From positions 1 through 8,757 of the forward strand of contig JAGHTD010000309.1 of NCBI GenBank assembly GCA_018065475.1: DNA of 8,757 bases. The letters run 5' to 3'. The notes under the pieces are model-generated. The model did not search any database. It was not told the DNA's origin and saw only the letters and a program-made list of their open reading frames with translations. Both the position numbers and the translations under genes were made by a program. Of this stretch, positions 1-7,368 are shown in pieces (positions within the stretch are counted from its first letter, which is position 1; the number at the start of each line of letters is the position of its first letter). Source of the stretch: Candidatus Colimorpha enterica. GTDB lineage: Bacteria; Bacillota; Clostridia; Oscillospirales; CAG-272.

Positions 1-1206
1 GGCTACGTCGAGTACGAGATCGGCGACAGTCTCGAGGTCGGAGGCAAATACTACCTCAATAACCGCGGCAAGGAGCTTTTGCTCATCCGTATGGGCGAGG
101 AACCCCTCGAAAACGGCGTTTACGTCATGGCGGCTCACATCGACAGCCCCCGCCTTGACCTCAAACAGAATCCTCTCTACGAGAGCGACGGCATAGGCCT
201 GCTCAAGACGCACTACTACGGCGGTATCAAGAAGTATCAGTGGACGACCGTTCCGCTCGCGCTTCACGGCGTAGTCACCCTCGCAGACGGCAAGACCATT
301 GATATCTGCATAGGCGAAGAGGACGACGAGCCGATCTTCTACATCTCCGACCTGCTCGTTCACCTTTCGAAGGATCAGATGTCGAAGTCGCTTGCGGAGG
401 GTATCACCGGCGAAGGCCTCAACATCATCATAGGCACCGAGCCCTACCGTGAGGAGGAGACCGACGGTGCGATCCGCCTCAACCTTCTCCGCATCCTCAA
501 CGAGAAATACGGCATAACCGAGGAAGACTTCATCACCGCGGAGCTGACCGCAGTCCCCGCCCTCAAGGCGCGTGACATAGGTCTCGACCGTTCTCTCATC
601 GGCGGCTACGGCCACGACGACAGAGTATGCGCATATCCCGAAATGGCGGCTCTCTTTGACAGCGCCGACACGAAGAAAACGGTCATCGCGATCATCGCCG
701 ACAAGGAAGAGATCGGCTCGATAGGCGTCAGCGGTATGCAGAGCGCCATTTTCACCGACCTCATCGACGAGATCTGCGACGCAAGAGGAGCAAATCCGAG
801 AGTCGTAAGAGCGCACTCCAAGTGCCTCAGCGCCGACGTCAACGCGGCGTTCGATCCCAACTTCCCCGAGGTACAGGAGAAGAAGAACGCTTCCTTCGTC
901 AACTGCGGCGTCGTCATCTCCAAGTTCACCGGTTCGAGAGGCAAGAGCGGCACGTCCGACGCTTCCTCCGAGTTCGCCGGCTGGGTAAGAAATCTCCTCA
1001 ACGAGAACGGCGTCTGCTGGCAGATGGCGGAGCTCGGTAAGGTCGATCAGGGCGGCGGCGGTACGGTCGCACAGTATATAGCAAACAAGAATATAGACAC
1101 GATAGACATCGGCGTTCCGGTGCTCTCGATGCACGCTCCTTACGAGGCGATCTCGAAGCTTGACCTCTATATGACCTACAAGTGCTGCCTCGCATTCATC
1201 AGCTGA
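1..1206 (+). CDS. M18 family zinc aminopeptidase (5' end missing)
   Basis: Cytosolic dinuclear-zinc aminopeptidase that removes N-terminal residues from peptides. The reading frame is open from base 1, so the gene starts upstream; 401 codons are present, and the family is usually about 450-470 residues, so roughly 60 are missing. A TTG at 79 is internal, because clear family sequence (GYVEYEIGD..., GGKYYLNNRGKE) precedes it. The family's metal and catalytic residues are all visible: His of AHIDSPRLDLK at 136, Asp of GHDDR at about 616, the EE pair of DKEEIGS at 706-711 (catalytic Glu plus metal Glu), Asp of SADVNAAFDP at 835, and His of MHAPYEAIS at 1132. Residue assignments follow the eukaryotic aspartyl aminopeptidase pattern; substrate preference cannot be read from sequence. 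The stop is one base before the prfA start, suggesting an operon. The gene appears intact at its 3' end. Confidence 0.95.
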   Translation, partial: GYVEYEIGDSLEVGGKYYLNNRGKELLLIRMGEEPLENGVYVMAAHIDSPRLDLKQNPLYESDGIGLLKTHYYGGIKKYQWTTVPLALHGVVTLADGKTIDICIGEEDDEPIFYISDLLVHLSKDQMSKSLAEGITGEGLNIIIGTEPYREEETDGAIRLNLLRILNEKYGITEEDFITAELTAVPALKARDIGLDRSLIGGYGHDDRVCAYPEMAALFDSADTKKTVIAIIADKEEIGSIGVSGMQSAIFTDLIDEICDARGANPRVVRAHSKCLSADVNAAFDPNFPEVQEKKNASFVNCGVVISKFTGSRGKSGTSDASSEFAGWVRNLLNENGVCWQMAELGKVDQGGGGTVAQYIANKNIDTIDIGVPVLSMHAPYEAISKLDLYMTYKCCLAFIS

Positions 1207-1207
1207 T

Positions 1208-2269
1208 ATGCTTGAAAAGATACGTGAAGCGGCAAGGTACTACGAGGCGATAAACGCCGAGCTCAGCGGCCCTGCCGCTTCCGATCCCGTAAAGCTGTCG
1301 AAGCTCCTGAAGGAGCAGAGACGGCTTGAACCGATAATCTCCAAATACACCGAGTACGCGGAGACCGAGAAACGGCTTGCCGACGCCGAGGCGCTTCTCT
1401 CCGACAGGGAGATGAAGGATATGGCGGCGGAGGAAGTCGGCTATTGCCGCCGGAGGTGTGACGAGCTTTACAGAGAGCTTCAGCTCCTGCTGATACCGAA
1501 GGACCCGGACGACGACAAGAACGTCGTGGTCGAGATCCGCGCGGGCGTCGGCGGCGAGGAAGCCGCGCTGTTCTCCTACGACCTCTACCGTATGTACTCA
1601 ATGTACTGCGCACAGAACGGGTTCAAGCTCTCGGTCGTCAACTCCAACGAGACGGAGCTCGGCGGCTACAAGGAGATCTCCTTCATCATCGAGGGCGACG
1701 GCGCGTATTCCCGTATGAAGTACGAGAGCGGCGTCCACCGCGTGCAGAGAGTACCCGACACGGAATCGCAGGGAAGGATACACACCTCGACCGTCACCGT
1801 CGCCGTGCTTCCCGAAGCCGAGGAAGTCGAGATAAATATAGATCAGAACGACCTGGAGATCGACACGATGAAGAGCTCCGGCGCGGGCGGTCAGCACATC
1901 AACAAGACCGAAAGTGCCGTGAGGATCCTCCACAAGCCCTCGGGGCTTATCGTCGAATGCAGGGACGAGCGTTCGCAGCTCAAAAACAAGGATAAGGCGA
2001 TGAAGGTGCTCCGTTCACGCCTCTACGAGCTTGAAAGGTCAAAGGCAGAGGGTGAAATGTCCTCAAAGCGCCGCACGCAGATAGGCAGCGGCGACAGAAG
2101 CGAAAAGATCCGTACCTACAACTTCCCGCAGAGCAGGATGACCGACCACCGTATCGGCTTCACCTCCTACTCTCTCGACAACTTTATGAACGGCGCGATC
2201 GGCGAGCTTATTAACGCGCTCACCGCCGCCGACAACGCGGAAAAACTGAAATCCGAGATCGGGGACTGA
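1208..2269 (+). CDS. prfA: Peptide chain release factor 1 (RF1)
   Basis: Class I release factor that recognises UAA and UAG in the ribosomal A site and triggers hydrolysis of peptidyl-tRNA. It has 353 residues, normal for RF1 (about 355-360). The N-terminal helical domain covers about residues 1-95. The stop-codon reading loop is PDT at 183-185 within HRVQRVPDTESQGRIHTS, the PxT form that marks RF1 rather than the SPF of RF2. The catalytic GGQ is at 227-229 within SSGAGGQHINKTES, and the C-terminal signature NFPQSRMTDHRIG follows at about 306-317. The ATG at 1208 lies one base after the aminopeptidase stop and has no recognisable Shine-Dalgarno sequence, so translation may depend on ribosomes arriving from the upstream gene. 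The start fits the family N-terminus. No prmC (the methyltransferase that modifies the GGQ glutamine) is adjacent downstream; it could lie outside the window. Confidence 0.98.
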   Translation: MLEKIREAARYYEAINAELSGPAASDPVKLSKLLKEQRRLEPIISKYTEYAETEKRLADAEALLSDREMKDMAAEEVGYCRRRCDELYRELQLLLIPKDPDDDKNVVVEIRAGVGGEEAALFSYDLYRMYSMYCAQNGFKLSVVNSNETELGGYKEISFIIEGDGAYSRMKYESGVHRVQRVPDTESQGRIHTSTVTVAVLPEAEEVEINIDQNDLEIDTMKSSGAGGQHINKTESAVRILHKPSGLIVECRDERSQLKNKDKAMKVLRSRLYELERSKAEGEMSSKRRTQIGSGDRSEKIRTYNFPQSRMTDHRIGFTSYSLDNFMNGAIGELINALTAADNAEKLKSEIGD

Positions 2270-2272
2270 CCC

Positions 2273-2278
2273 GGGAGG
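2273..2278 (+). promoter_or_regulatory. Ribosome binding site for the PHP-domain gene
   Basis: GGGAGG lies 8 bases before the ATG at 2287, a strong match to the anti-Shine-Dalgarno sequence at ideal spacing. It fixes the start of the PHP gene and sits in the 17-base gap after prfA. Confidence 0.85.
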
Positions 2279-2286
2279 AATAAAAA

Positions 2287-3237
2287 ATGCTTAAACCTTA
2301 CGCAAACCTTCATCTTCATTCCACTCACAGCGACGGAAAGTTCACGCCCGAAGAGCTCGTCATGACCGCAAAGGCGGAGGGCTACAAGGCGATCGCCGTC
2401 ACCGATCACGACACCGTGACGGCAAACGACGAGGTCGCGCGTATCTGCGACAGAGAGGGAATGGAACACATTTTCGGCGCCGAGTTCAGCGTAAAAGCCA
2501 CTCTCGGCCCCCACAGCGCGTTCCATATTACTGCCTTCGACTTCGATCCCACCACGCCGGCGATGAAACGTCATCTCATCGGTATGGGCGAGAGGGAGAC
2601 CGAGTTCACGCACGCGATCTTCAACGAGTCGGTGAAGCAGGGCAAGATCAAGGGCATAACCTGGAACGAGGTCAGAGACTACAACGAGGGTATCGTGTGG
2701 CTCTGCAACGAGCATATTTTCAGAGCGATGGCCGCAAAGGGACTGTATAAGCCGAGCGACTACGAGACCTTCTGGAACGAATGCTATTACCACGTTCCCG
2801 CTCCCGCCGATTACGTCGAGCCCTACCACTTCCCCGACGCCGAAACACTCATCGGTATGATCCGCGACGCGGGAGGCATTCCCGTCCTCGCGCATCCTCA
2901 TCTCCAGCTCGGCTACGTTGACGAGCTCATGAAGATGGGGCTTCTCGGCATGGAGGTATTCCACCCCGACCTTCTCCCGCAGGAGCAGGTCAGAGCGATG
3001 AAGATCGCCTACGAAAAGGGACTTTTCATCTCCGGAGGCACCGATCACAGCGGTCTCTGCGGCGGCGAATACGTCAGCTTCGAGCACCCCGAGGAGACGG
3101 GATATTATCTGCTCCCCTGCTCGTTCGGAGTTATGGAACAGCATTTTTGGGAGCTCAAAAACCGCTCGCTCGAAGGCAGAAAACCCCTCGGCGAGGTGTA
3201 TTTTGCCTGCCGTGCCAACACCGATTTCGACATCTGA
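2287..3237 (+). CDS. PHP-domain metal-dependent phosphoesterase
   Basis: Predicted cytosolic phosphoesterase of the polymerase-and-histidinol-phosphatase superfamily, 316 residues. Metal-binding motifs appear in order: LHLHSTHSDG (His9, His11, Asp16), TDHDT (Asp40, His41), GAEFS (Glu66), His80 in the AFHITAF strand, PVLAHPH (His203, His205) and SGGTDHSG (Asp253, His254). These support a trinuclear metal site. Standalone PHP proteins of this layout include the E. coli YciV/RNase AM group, which acts on 3',5'-nucleoside bisphosphates and RNA 5' ends, but the insert at about 85-185 is not one I can assign, so the substrate is unknown. There is no polymerase or histidinol-pathway context. A strong ribosome binding site supports the ATG. 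It is followed after 31 bases by a hydrolase gene and sits between two translation genes; a nucleotide-salvage or RNA-trimming role would fit but is inference only. Confidence 0.92.
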   Translation: MLKPYANLHLHSTHSDGKFTPEELVMTAKAEGYKAIAVTDHDTVTANDEVARICDREGMEHIFGAEFSVKATLGPHSAFHITAFDFDPTTPAMKRHLIGMGERETEFTHAIFNESVKQGKIKGITWNEVRDYNEGIVWLCNEHIFRAMAAKGLYKPSDYETFWNECYYHVPAPADYVEPYHFPDAETLIGMIRDAGGIPVLAHPHLQLGYVDELMKMGLLGMEVFHPDLLPQEQVRAMKIAYEKGLFISGGTDHSGLCGGEYVSFEHPEETGYYLLPCSFGVMEQHFWELKNRSLEGRKPLGEVYFACRANTDFDI

Positions 3238-3256
3238 ACGGCGGCAATAAACAAGT

Positions 3257-3263
3257 GAGGAGG
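3257..3263 (+). promoter_or_regulatory. Ribosome binding site for the alpha/beta-hydrolase gene
   Basis: GAGGAGG lies 5 bases before the ATG at 3269. It is the strongest ribosome binding site in the window and implies efficient independent initiation of the hydrolase within the presumed operon. Confidence 0.85.
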
Positions 3264-3268
3264 CGGCG

Positions 3269-4054
3269 ATGAAGACGAAATATCCGATTCTTCTTGTCCA
3301 CGGCGCGGGCGTAAGGGACTTCCTTTTCTTCCGCTCTTTCGGAAAGATCGACCGCATTCTCAGAATACAGAACTATACGGTCTATAAGAGCGGGATCGAC
3401 GGCTTCGGCACGATCGAGAACAACGCCGCTCAGCTCAAAGAAGAGATAGAGAACATCCTAAAAAAGGAAGGCGCCGAAAAGGTCAATATCATCGCGCACT
3501 CCAAGGGCGGACTCGATTCAAAATATATGATCGACTCGCTCGGGATGGCGGACAGGGTCGCGTCGCTCACCACCCTTGCCACGCCGCACAGGGGCTCGCC
3601 CATAGCGAGCTTTATCCTGAAAGCGCCGAAATGGATACTGAAAATATACGCCTTTTTCATAGATCTCGCCTTCCGCACGGCGGGGGACGAGGCGCCCGAC
3701 TGCTTCACGGTATGCGAACAGCTCAAAAGGATAGATTCCGCCCCGCCCGAAAAGACCTTCTTCTCCGACAGGGTTTACTGTCAGAGTTTTTCATCGGCGG
3801 TCAGAAAGGGCGAAAAAGGGAACGACTTCGTGATGAGCATACCGCTTATGTTCTCCCGCCTCATCGAAAAGGATGCCGTCACCGACGGCCTTGTGCCGAA
3901 GGATTCGGCGATCTTCGGTGAGTACAGAGGAGAGATAGGCGGATCGGTATCACACACGGAAATAATAGATTTTATGGTCGCGGACAGCAAAAAAGACAAA
4001 ATATATTCCTTCTGGTCCGCGCTTTGCGAGGAGCTCGTCAATATGGGTTTCTGA
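3269..4054 (+). CDS. Alpha/beta-hydrolase, triacylglycerol-lipase-like
   Basis: A 261-residue serine hydrolase with the lipase fold. An oxyanion-hole motif LVHGAG is at residues 9-14. The nucleophile elbow AHSKGG at 76-81 has Ser78 as nucleophile and a Lys where many family members have Gln or Met. TLATPHRGSP at 102-111 is the strand typical of bacterial lipases such as the LipA/PGAP1-like group. The likely acid is Asp206 in VTDGLVP and the likely base is His229 in SVSHTEI. A hydrophobic, partly basic stretch at about 115-135 could be a lid or membrane-contact helix. There is no signal peptide: the first core strand begins at residue 6, so the protein is probably cytoplasmic and may act on lipid or ester substrates at the inner membrane face. 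The substrate is unknown. The 11-base gap to the Sua5 gene supports co-transcription. Confidence 0.88.
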   Translation: MKTKYPILLVHGAGVRDFLFFRSFGKIDRILRIQNYTVYKSGIDGFGTIENNAAQLKEEIENILKKEGAEKVNIIAHSKGGLDSKYMIDSLGMADRVASLTTLATPHRGSPIASFILKAPKWILKIYAFFIDLAFRTAGDEAPDCFTVCEQLKRIDSAPPEKTFFSDRVYCQSFSSAVRKGEKGNDFVMSIPLMFSRLIEKDAVTDGLVPKDSAIFGEYRGEIGGSVSHTEIIDFMVADSKKDKIYSFWSALCEELVNMGF

Positions 4055-4065
4055 CAGTCAATGAA

Positions 4066-5079
4066 ATGAACACGTTAAAAATTGCTTATACCCGCCGGGA
4101 GGATCTGATCCCCGCGGCGGAAATAATAAAAAACGGCGGGATCGTCGCCTTCCCGACCGAGACGGTTTACGGCCTCGGAGGGAACGCTCTCGACGCCGGT
4201 GCCGCAAAAAAGATATACGCGGCAAAGGGGCGTCCGTCGGACAATCCGCTGATCGTCCATCTCGCATCCCCCGCCGACGCGGAGAAATACTGCGTGACGT
4301 CTGAGCTTTTCTATAAGCTCGCCGACGCCTTCATGCCGGGGCCGATAACGGTCATAATGCCGAAAAAGGACTGCATACCCTATTCCTGCACGGGCGGACT
4401 TGACACCGTCGGGATAAGGGTGCCTTCAAACCCCGTCGCCCACGAGTTCATAGAGCTCTGCGGCTGTCCTATCGCGGCTCCGTCGGCTAACATCTCGGGC
4501 AAGCCGAGCCCGACTTCATTCTCGCATATCGTCCACGACCTCGACGGCAGGGTCGATTGCCTCATAGACGGCGGCGACTGCGAATACGGCGTCGAATCGA
4601 CGATCGTGAAGTTCAAGGACGAAAACACGATACAGCTCCTCCGTCCGGGTGCGGTCACGGTCGAAATGCTGACGCTTATATGCCCGACGGTGGAGATAGA
4701 CCCCGCCGTGCTGAAAAAGTTTGACGGCGTGCCCCTCGCACCGGGGATGAAATACCGCCATTACGCTCCCTCCGTTCCGCTCACCATCCTCGACGGCGGC
4801 GACGAAGAGGTCTATGAATACCTGCGTTCACGCGAAGAAAAGATCGGCGTGATCTGCTACGACGAGGATATGCCCTTCATAAGCGGAGAAAAACTCTCCT
4901 GCGGCGGAAAGACCGATTCCCTCACCCAGGCGCACCGTCTCTTCTCCTGCCTGCGTTCATTCGACGGAAGGGACGATCTCGACGCTATATACGCCCGTAT
5001 GCCGTCGAAGGACGGTATTGGCCTTGCCGTGTTCAACCGGCTCATCAAGGCGTCGGGCTTTACGGTAATAAAACTTTGA
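4066..5079 (+). CDS. sua5: L-threonylcarbamoyladenylate synthase, long Sua5/YwlC form
   Basis: Makes threonylcarbamoyl-AMP from threonine, bicarbonate and ATP; the TsaB/TsaD/TsaE machinery then transfers the group to A37 of tRNAs reading ANN codons (t6A). With 337 residues it is the two-domain form. The YrdC catalytic domain covers about 10-200, with PTETVYGLGGNA at 30-41, KGRPSDNPLIVH at 54-65, PGPIT at 91-95, VGIRVPS at 115-121, AAPSANISG at 137-145, ESTIV at 177-181 and LRPGAVT at 192-198. The conserved linker APGMKYRHYAP at 225-235 leads to the Rossmann-like Sua5 domain (about 238-337). The frame is open further upstream to a TTG at 4024, but that would overlap the hydrolase and add non-family sequence; the ATG at 4066 matches the family start. 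No clear Shine-Dalgarno precedes it, so coupling to the hydrolase is possible. Confidence 0.96.
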   Translation: MNTLKIAYTRREDLIPAAEIIKNGGIVAFPTETVYGLGGNALDAGAAKKIYAAKGRPSDNPLIVHLASPADAEKYCVTSELFYKLADAFMPGPITVIMPKKDCIPYSCTGGLDTVGIRVPSNPVAHEFIELCGCPIAAPSANISGKPSPTSFSHIVHDLDGRVDCLIDGGDCEYGVESTIVKFKDENTIQLLRPGAVTVEMLTLICPTVEIDPAVLKKFDGVPLAPGMKYRHYAPSVPLTILDGGDEEVYEYLRSREEKIGVICYDEDMPFISGEKLSCGGKTDSLTQAHRLFSCLRSFDGRDDLDAIYARMPSKDGIGLAVFNRLIKASGFTVIKL

Positions 5080-5080
5080 C

Positions 5081-5087
5081 AGGAAAG
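5081..5087 (+). promoter_or_regulatory. Ribosome binding site for the parC-like gene
   Basis: AGGAAAG precedes the ATG at 5095 with 7 bases between, in the 15-base gap after the Sua5 stop. It is a moderate match and selects the in-frame start. Confidence 0.65.
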
Positions 5088-5094
5088 AAAGCAA

Positions 5095-7332
5095 ATGCCA
5101 AGAAAGAAACAGGAACTCAAAACACCCGAAATACTCCCGTCCGCTCCGATACAGGATCAGCTCATCACCGACACGATAGAAAAGAACTTCATGCCCTACG
5201 CGATGTCGGTCATCGTATCGAGAGCCATACCCGACATCGACGGCTTCAAGCCCTCCCACCGCAAGCTCCTTTATACGATGTATAATATGAACCTGCTGAA
5301 AGGCGAGAGGACGAAGTCCGCAAACGTCGTCGGAGCGACGATGAAGCTCAACCCGCACGGCGACCAGGCGATATACGCCACCCTCGCCCGTCTGACGAGA
5401 GCCAACGAGTCGCTCCTTCACCCGCTGATAGACAGCAAGGGTGCCTTCGGCAAGCATTACAGCGCGGATATGGACTGCGCCGCTCCCCGTTACACCGAGT
5501 GCAAGCTCGATAAGATCTGCGAGGAGATCTTCGGAGGGATAGACAGGGACGCCGTCGATATGGTGGAGAACTACGACGGAAGCATGACGGAGCCGACGCT
5601 CCTCCCCACCTCCTTCCCCAACGTGCTCGTCAACCCCAACCTCGGCGTCGCCGTAGGTATGGCGTCGAATATCTGCTCGTTCAACCTTAACGAGATCTGC
5701 GACGGCACGATAAAGCTGCTGAAAAACCCGAAGACGGACAACGAACGGCTTATGGACATCATTCTCGCTCCCGACTTCCCTTACGGCGGCGAGATCGTAT
5801 ATGAAAGAGACAAATACGCCCAGATATTCGAGACCGGCAGGGGCTCGGTCAGAGTGAGGGCGAGATACAAATACGACAAACAGCAGAACTGCATTGATGT
5901 TTTCGAGATTCCCTACACGACGAACATCGAGGCGATAATCGACCGTGTCGTCGCGCTCACCAAAGAGGGCAAGATCAAGGAGATCACCGATATAAGAGAC
6001 GAGATCGACTTAAAGGGCTTCAAGATGACGATCGACCTCCGCAGAGGCACCGATCCCGACAAGCTGATGCTCAAGCTCTTCCGTCTCACGACGCTCGAGG
6101 ACTCCTTCGACTGCAACTTCAACATCCTCGTTGACGGCACTCCCCGTCAGATGGGCATAAAGGACATCCTCCTCGAATGGATCAACTTCCGCCGCGGATG
6201 CGTGAAGAGGGATCTCACCTTCCAGCTCGGGAAGAAGAGGGAAAAGCTCAACCTCCTCACCGGCCTCGGCATCATCCTTCTCGACATCGACAAGGCGATA
6301 AAGATCATAAGGGAGACGAAGCTCGAAAAGGACGTCATCCCCAACCTCATGGCGGGCTTCGGGCTCAACAAGGAGCAGGCGGAATACGTCGCCGAGATCA
6401 AGCTCCGCAACATCAACCGCGAATACATCATCAACCGCATAAAGGAGCTCGACGCGCTGAAGAACGAGATCGCCGAGCTTGAAAAGACGATCGGCTCGGA
6501 GGTTCGGCTGAACAACCTCATCACCGAACAGCTCACCGCCGTCAAGAAGAAGTACGGCAAGGAGCGCCGCTCGATGATAACCGATATTTCCGAGATCGAG
6601 GAATACGACGAGGCGAACGACCTCCCCGAGGACTTCAACGTCCGCGCCGTCTTCACCTCCGAGGGATATTTCAAGAAGATCACCCTCCAGTCCTACCGCG
6701 GAAACGACGAGCAGAAGCTGAAAGAGAACGACTACGTCGTCTTCAACTCGGAGCTTCCAAACTCCACCGATCTCTTCTTCTTCACCGACAAGAGCCAGCT
6801 CTACCGTGCCAAGATCGCGGACTTCGACCCCTGCAAGGCGGCGTCGCTCGGCGATTACGTCCCCGCGAAGCTGAAGTTCGACATCGAGGACGAGAAGGTC
6901 ATAGGAATGTATGCCGGCAATCCCGACGGGATCAAGGTCTGCTTCTTCTTCGAGAACGGCAAGGCGGTCAAGCTCCCGATGTCTCTCTACGAGACCAAGT
7001 CCAACCGCCGCAAGCTGACGGGCGTATGCTCGGCGGCAAGCCGCCCCGTCGGCGTCGCTTTTGAAAGCGCAAAAGAGACCCCCGACGTCTTCGTCGTATC
7101 AGAAAAGACCGCAATGCTCGTTTCGACCGAGGTAGTCACCGAGAAGGCGACGAAATCCTCGCAGGGAGCGACGCTCATTTCGCTCAAAAACGGCGGCAGC
7201 GTGCTCTCGGTCATCTCCGATCCCGACTTCTTCGGCATCAACTCCAAGAGATACAGAAAGAACAAGGTCCCTTCGTCGGGAATCACTCTCGACGCTTCGG
7301 ATATAGCCAAGCTCCCGCAGAAATCAAGATAA
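5095..7332 (+). CDS. parC: Type IIA DNA topoisomerase subunit A, ParC/GyrA-like
   Basis: The DNA breakage-reunion subunit of a type IIA topoisomerase, which cuts both strands, passes another duplex and reseals using ATP hydrolysed by a ParE/GyrB partner. It has 745 residues, shorter than canonical GyrA or ParC (about 800-880). The winged-helix and tower region covers about 20-500; the catalytic Tyr133 with Arg132 lies in CAAPRYTECKLD, and LPTSFPNVLVN follows at 170-180. A coiled-coil arm with KKKYGKERRSMI precedes the C-terminal domain (about 513-745), which looks like a reduced beta-pinwheel. The GyrA box (QRRGGKG) is absent, arguing for a relaxing or decatenating enzyme rather than a supercoiling gyrase. 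The quinolone region reads NPHGDQAIYA (86-95): Gln91 and Ala95 replace the usual Ser/Thr and Asp/Glu. No parE lies next to it in this window. The clade resembles the second topoisomerase found beside normal gyrase in many Clostridia (recalled, not searched). Confidence 0.94.
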   Translation: MPRKKQELKTPEILPSAPIQDQLITDTIEKNFMPYAMSVIVSRAIPDIDGFKPSHRKLLYTMYNMNLLKGERTKSANVVGATMKLNPHGDQAIYATLARLTRANESLLHPLIDSKGAFGKHYSADMDCAAPRYTECKLDKICEEIFGGIDRDAVDMVENYDGSMTEPTLLPTSFPNVLVNPNLGVAVGMASNICSFNLNEICDGTIKLLKNPKTDNERLMDIILAPDFPYGGEIVYERDKYAQIFETGRGSVRVRARYKYDKQQNCIDVFEIPYTTNIEAIIDRVVALTKEGKIKEITDIRDEIDLKGFKMTIDLRRGTDPDKLMLKLFRLTTLEDSFDCNFNILVDGTPRQMGIKDILLEWINFRRGCVKRDLTFQLGKKREKLNLLTGLGIILLDIDKAIKIIRETKLEKDVIPNLMAGFGLNKEQAEYVAEIKLRNINREYIINRIKELDALKNEIAELEKTIGSEVRLNNLITEQLTAVKKKYGKERRSMITDISEIEEYDEANDLPEDFNVRAVFTSEGYFKKITLQSYRGNDEQKLKENDYVVFNSELPNSTDLFFFTDKSQLYRAKIADFDPCKAASLGDYVPAKLKFDIEDEKVIGMYAGNPDGIKVCFFFENGKAVKLPMSLYETKSNRRKLTGVCSAASRPVGVAFESAKETPDVFVVSEKTAMLVSTEVVTEKATKSSQGATLISLKNGGSVLSVISDPDFFGINSKRYRKNKVPSSGITLDASDIAKLPQKSR

Positions 7333-7333
7333 A

Positions 7334-7350
7334 CTCCGGAAATCACGGAG
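7334..7350. other. Short inverted repeat between parC and the secreted-protein gene
   Basis: CTCCG (7334-7338) and CGGAG (7346-7350) can pair as a 5-bp stem with a 7-base loop, directly after the parC stop. No T-run follows, so it is not a standard terminator. It could be chance, or a weak mRNA-processing or stability element. Confidence 0.25.
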
Positions 7351-7354
7351 CCCG

Positions 7355-7362
7355 AAAGGAAG
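7355..7362 (+). promoter_or_regulatory. Ribosome binding site for the secreted-protein gene
   Basis: AAAGGAAG lies just before the ATG at 7369, with the GGA core 8 bases upstream. It supports that start, which gives a complete signal peptide. Confidence 0.7.
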
Positions 7363-7368
7363 AAAAAT

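Noticed and set aside
79..1206. Aminopeptidase starting at the TTG at base 79
   Set aside because: Family-typical sequence is encoded in the same frame from base 1, so the true start is upstream of the window.
1754..1762. PDT in the RF1 stop-codon loop as a codon-reassignment signal
   Set aside because: The middle residue of the PxT motif varies among ordinary RF1 proteins; TGA, TAA and TAG usage here gives no hint of recoding, and prfA itself ends in TGA.
2167..3357. A 396-codon open frame on the minus strand covering the PHP gene
   Set aside because: It is the reverse shadow of a GC-biased gene whose + strand product has every PHP metal motif and a strong ribosome binding site; the antisense product has no recognisable motif.
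4024..4065. Upstream TTG start extending the Sua5 protein by 14 residues
   Set aside because: The added residues overlap the hydrolase gene in another frame and do not resemble the Sua5 N-terminus; ATG 4066 matches the family.
7334..7350. Hairpin after parC as a rho-independent terminator
   Set aside because: The stem is only 5 bp and is followed by CCCGAAAGG rather than a T-run.
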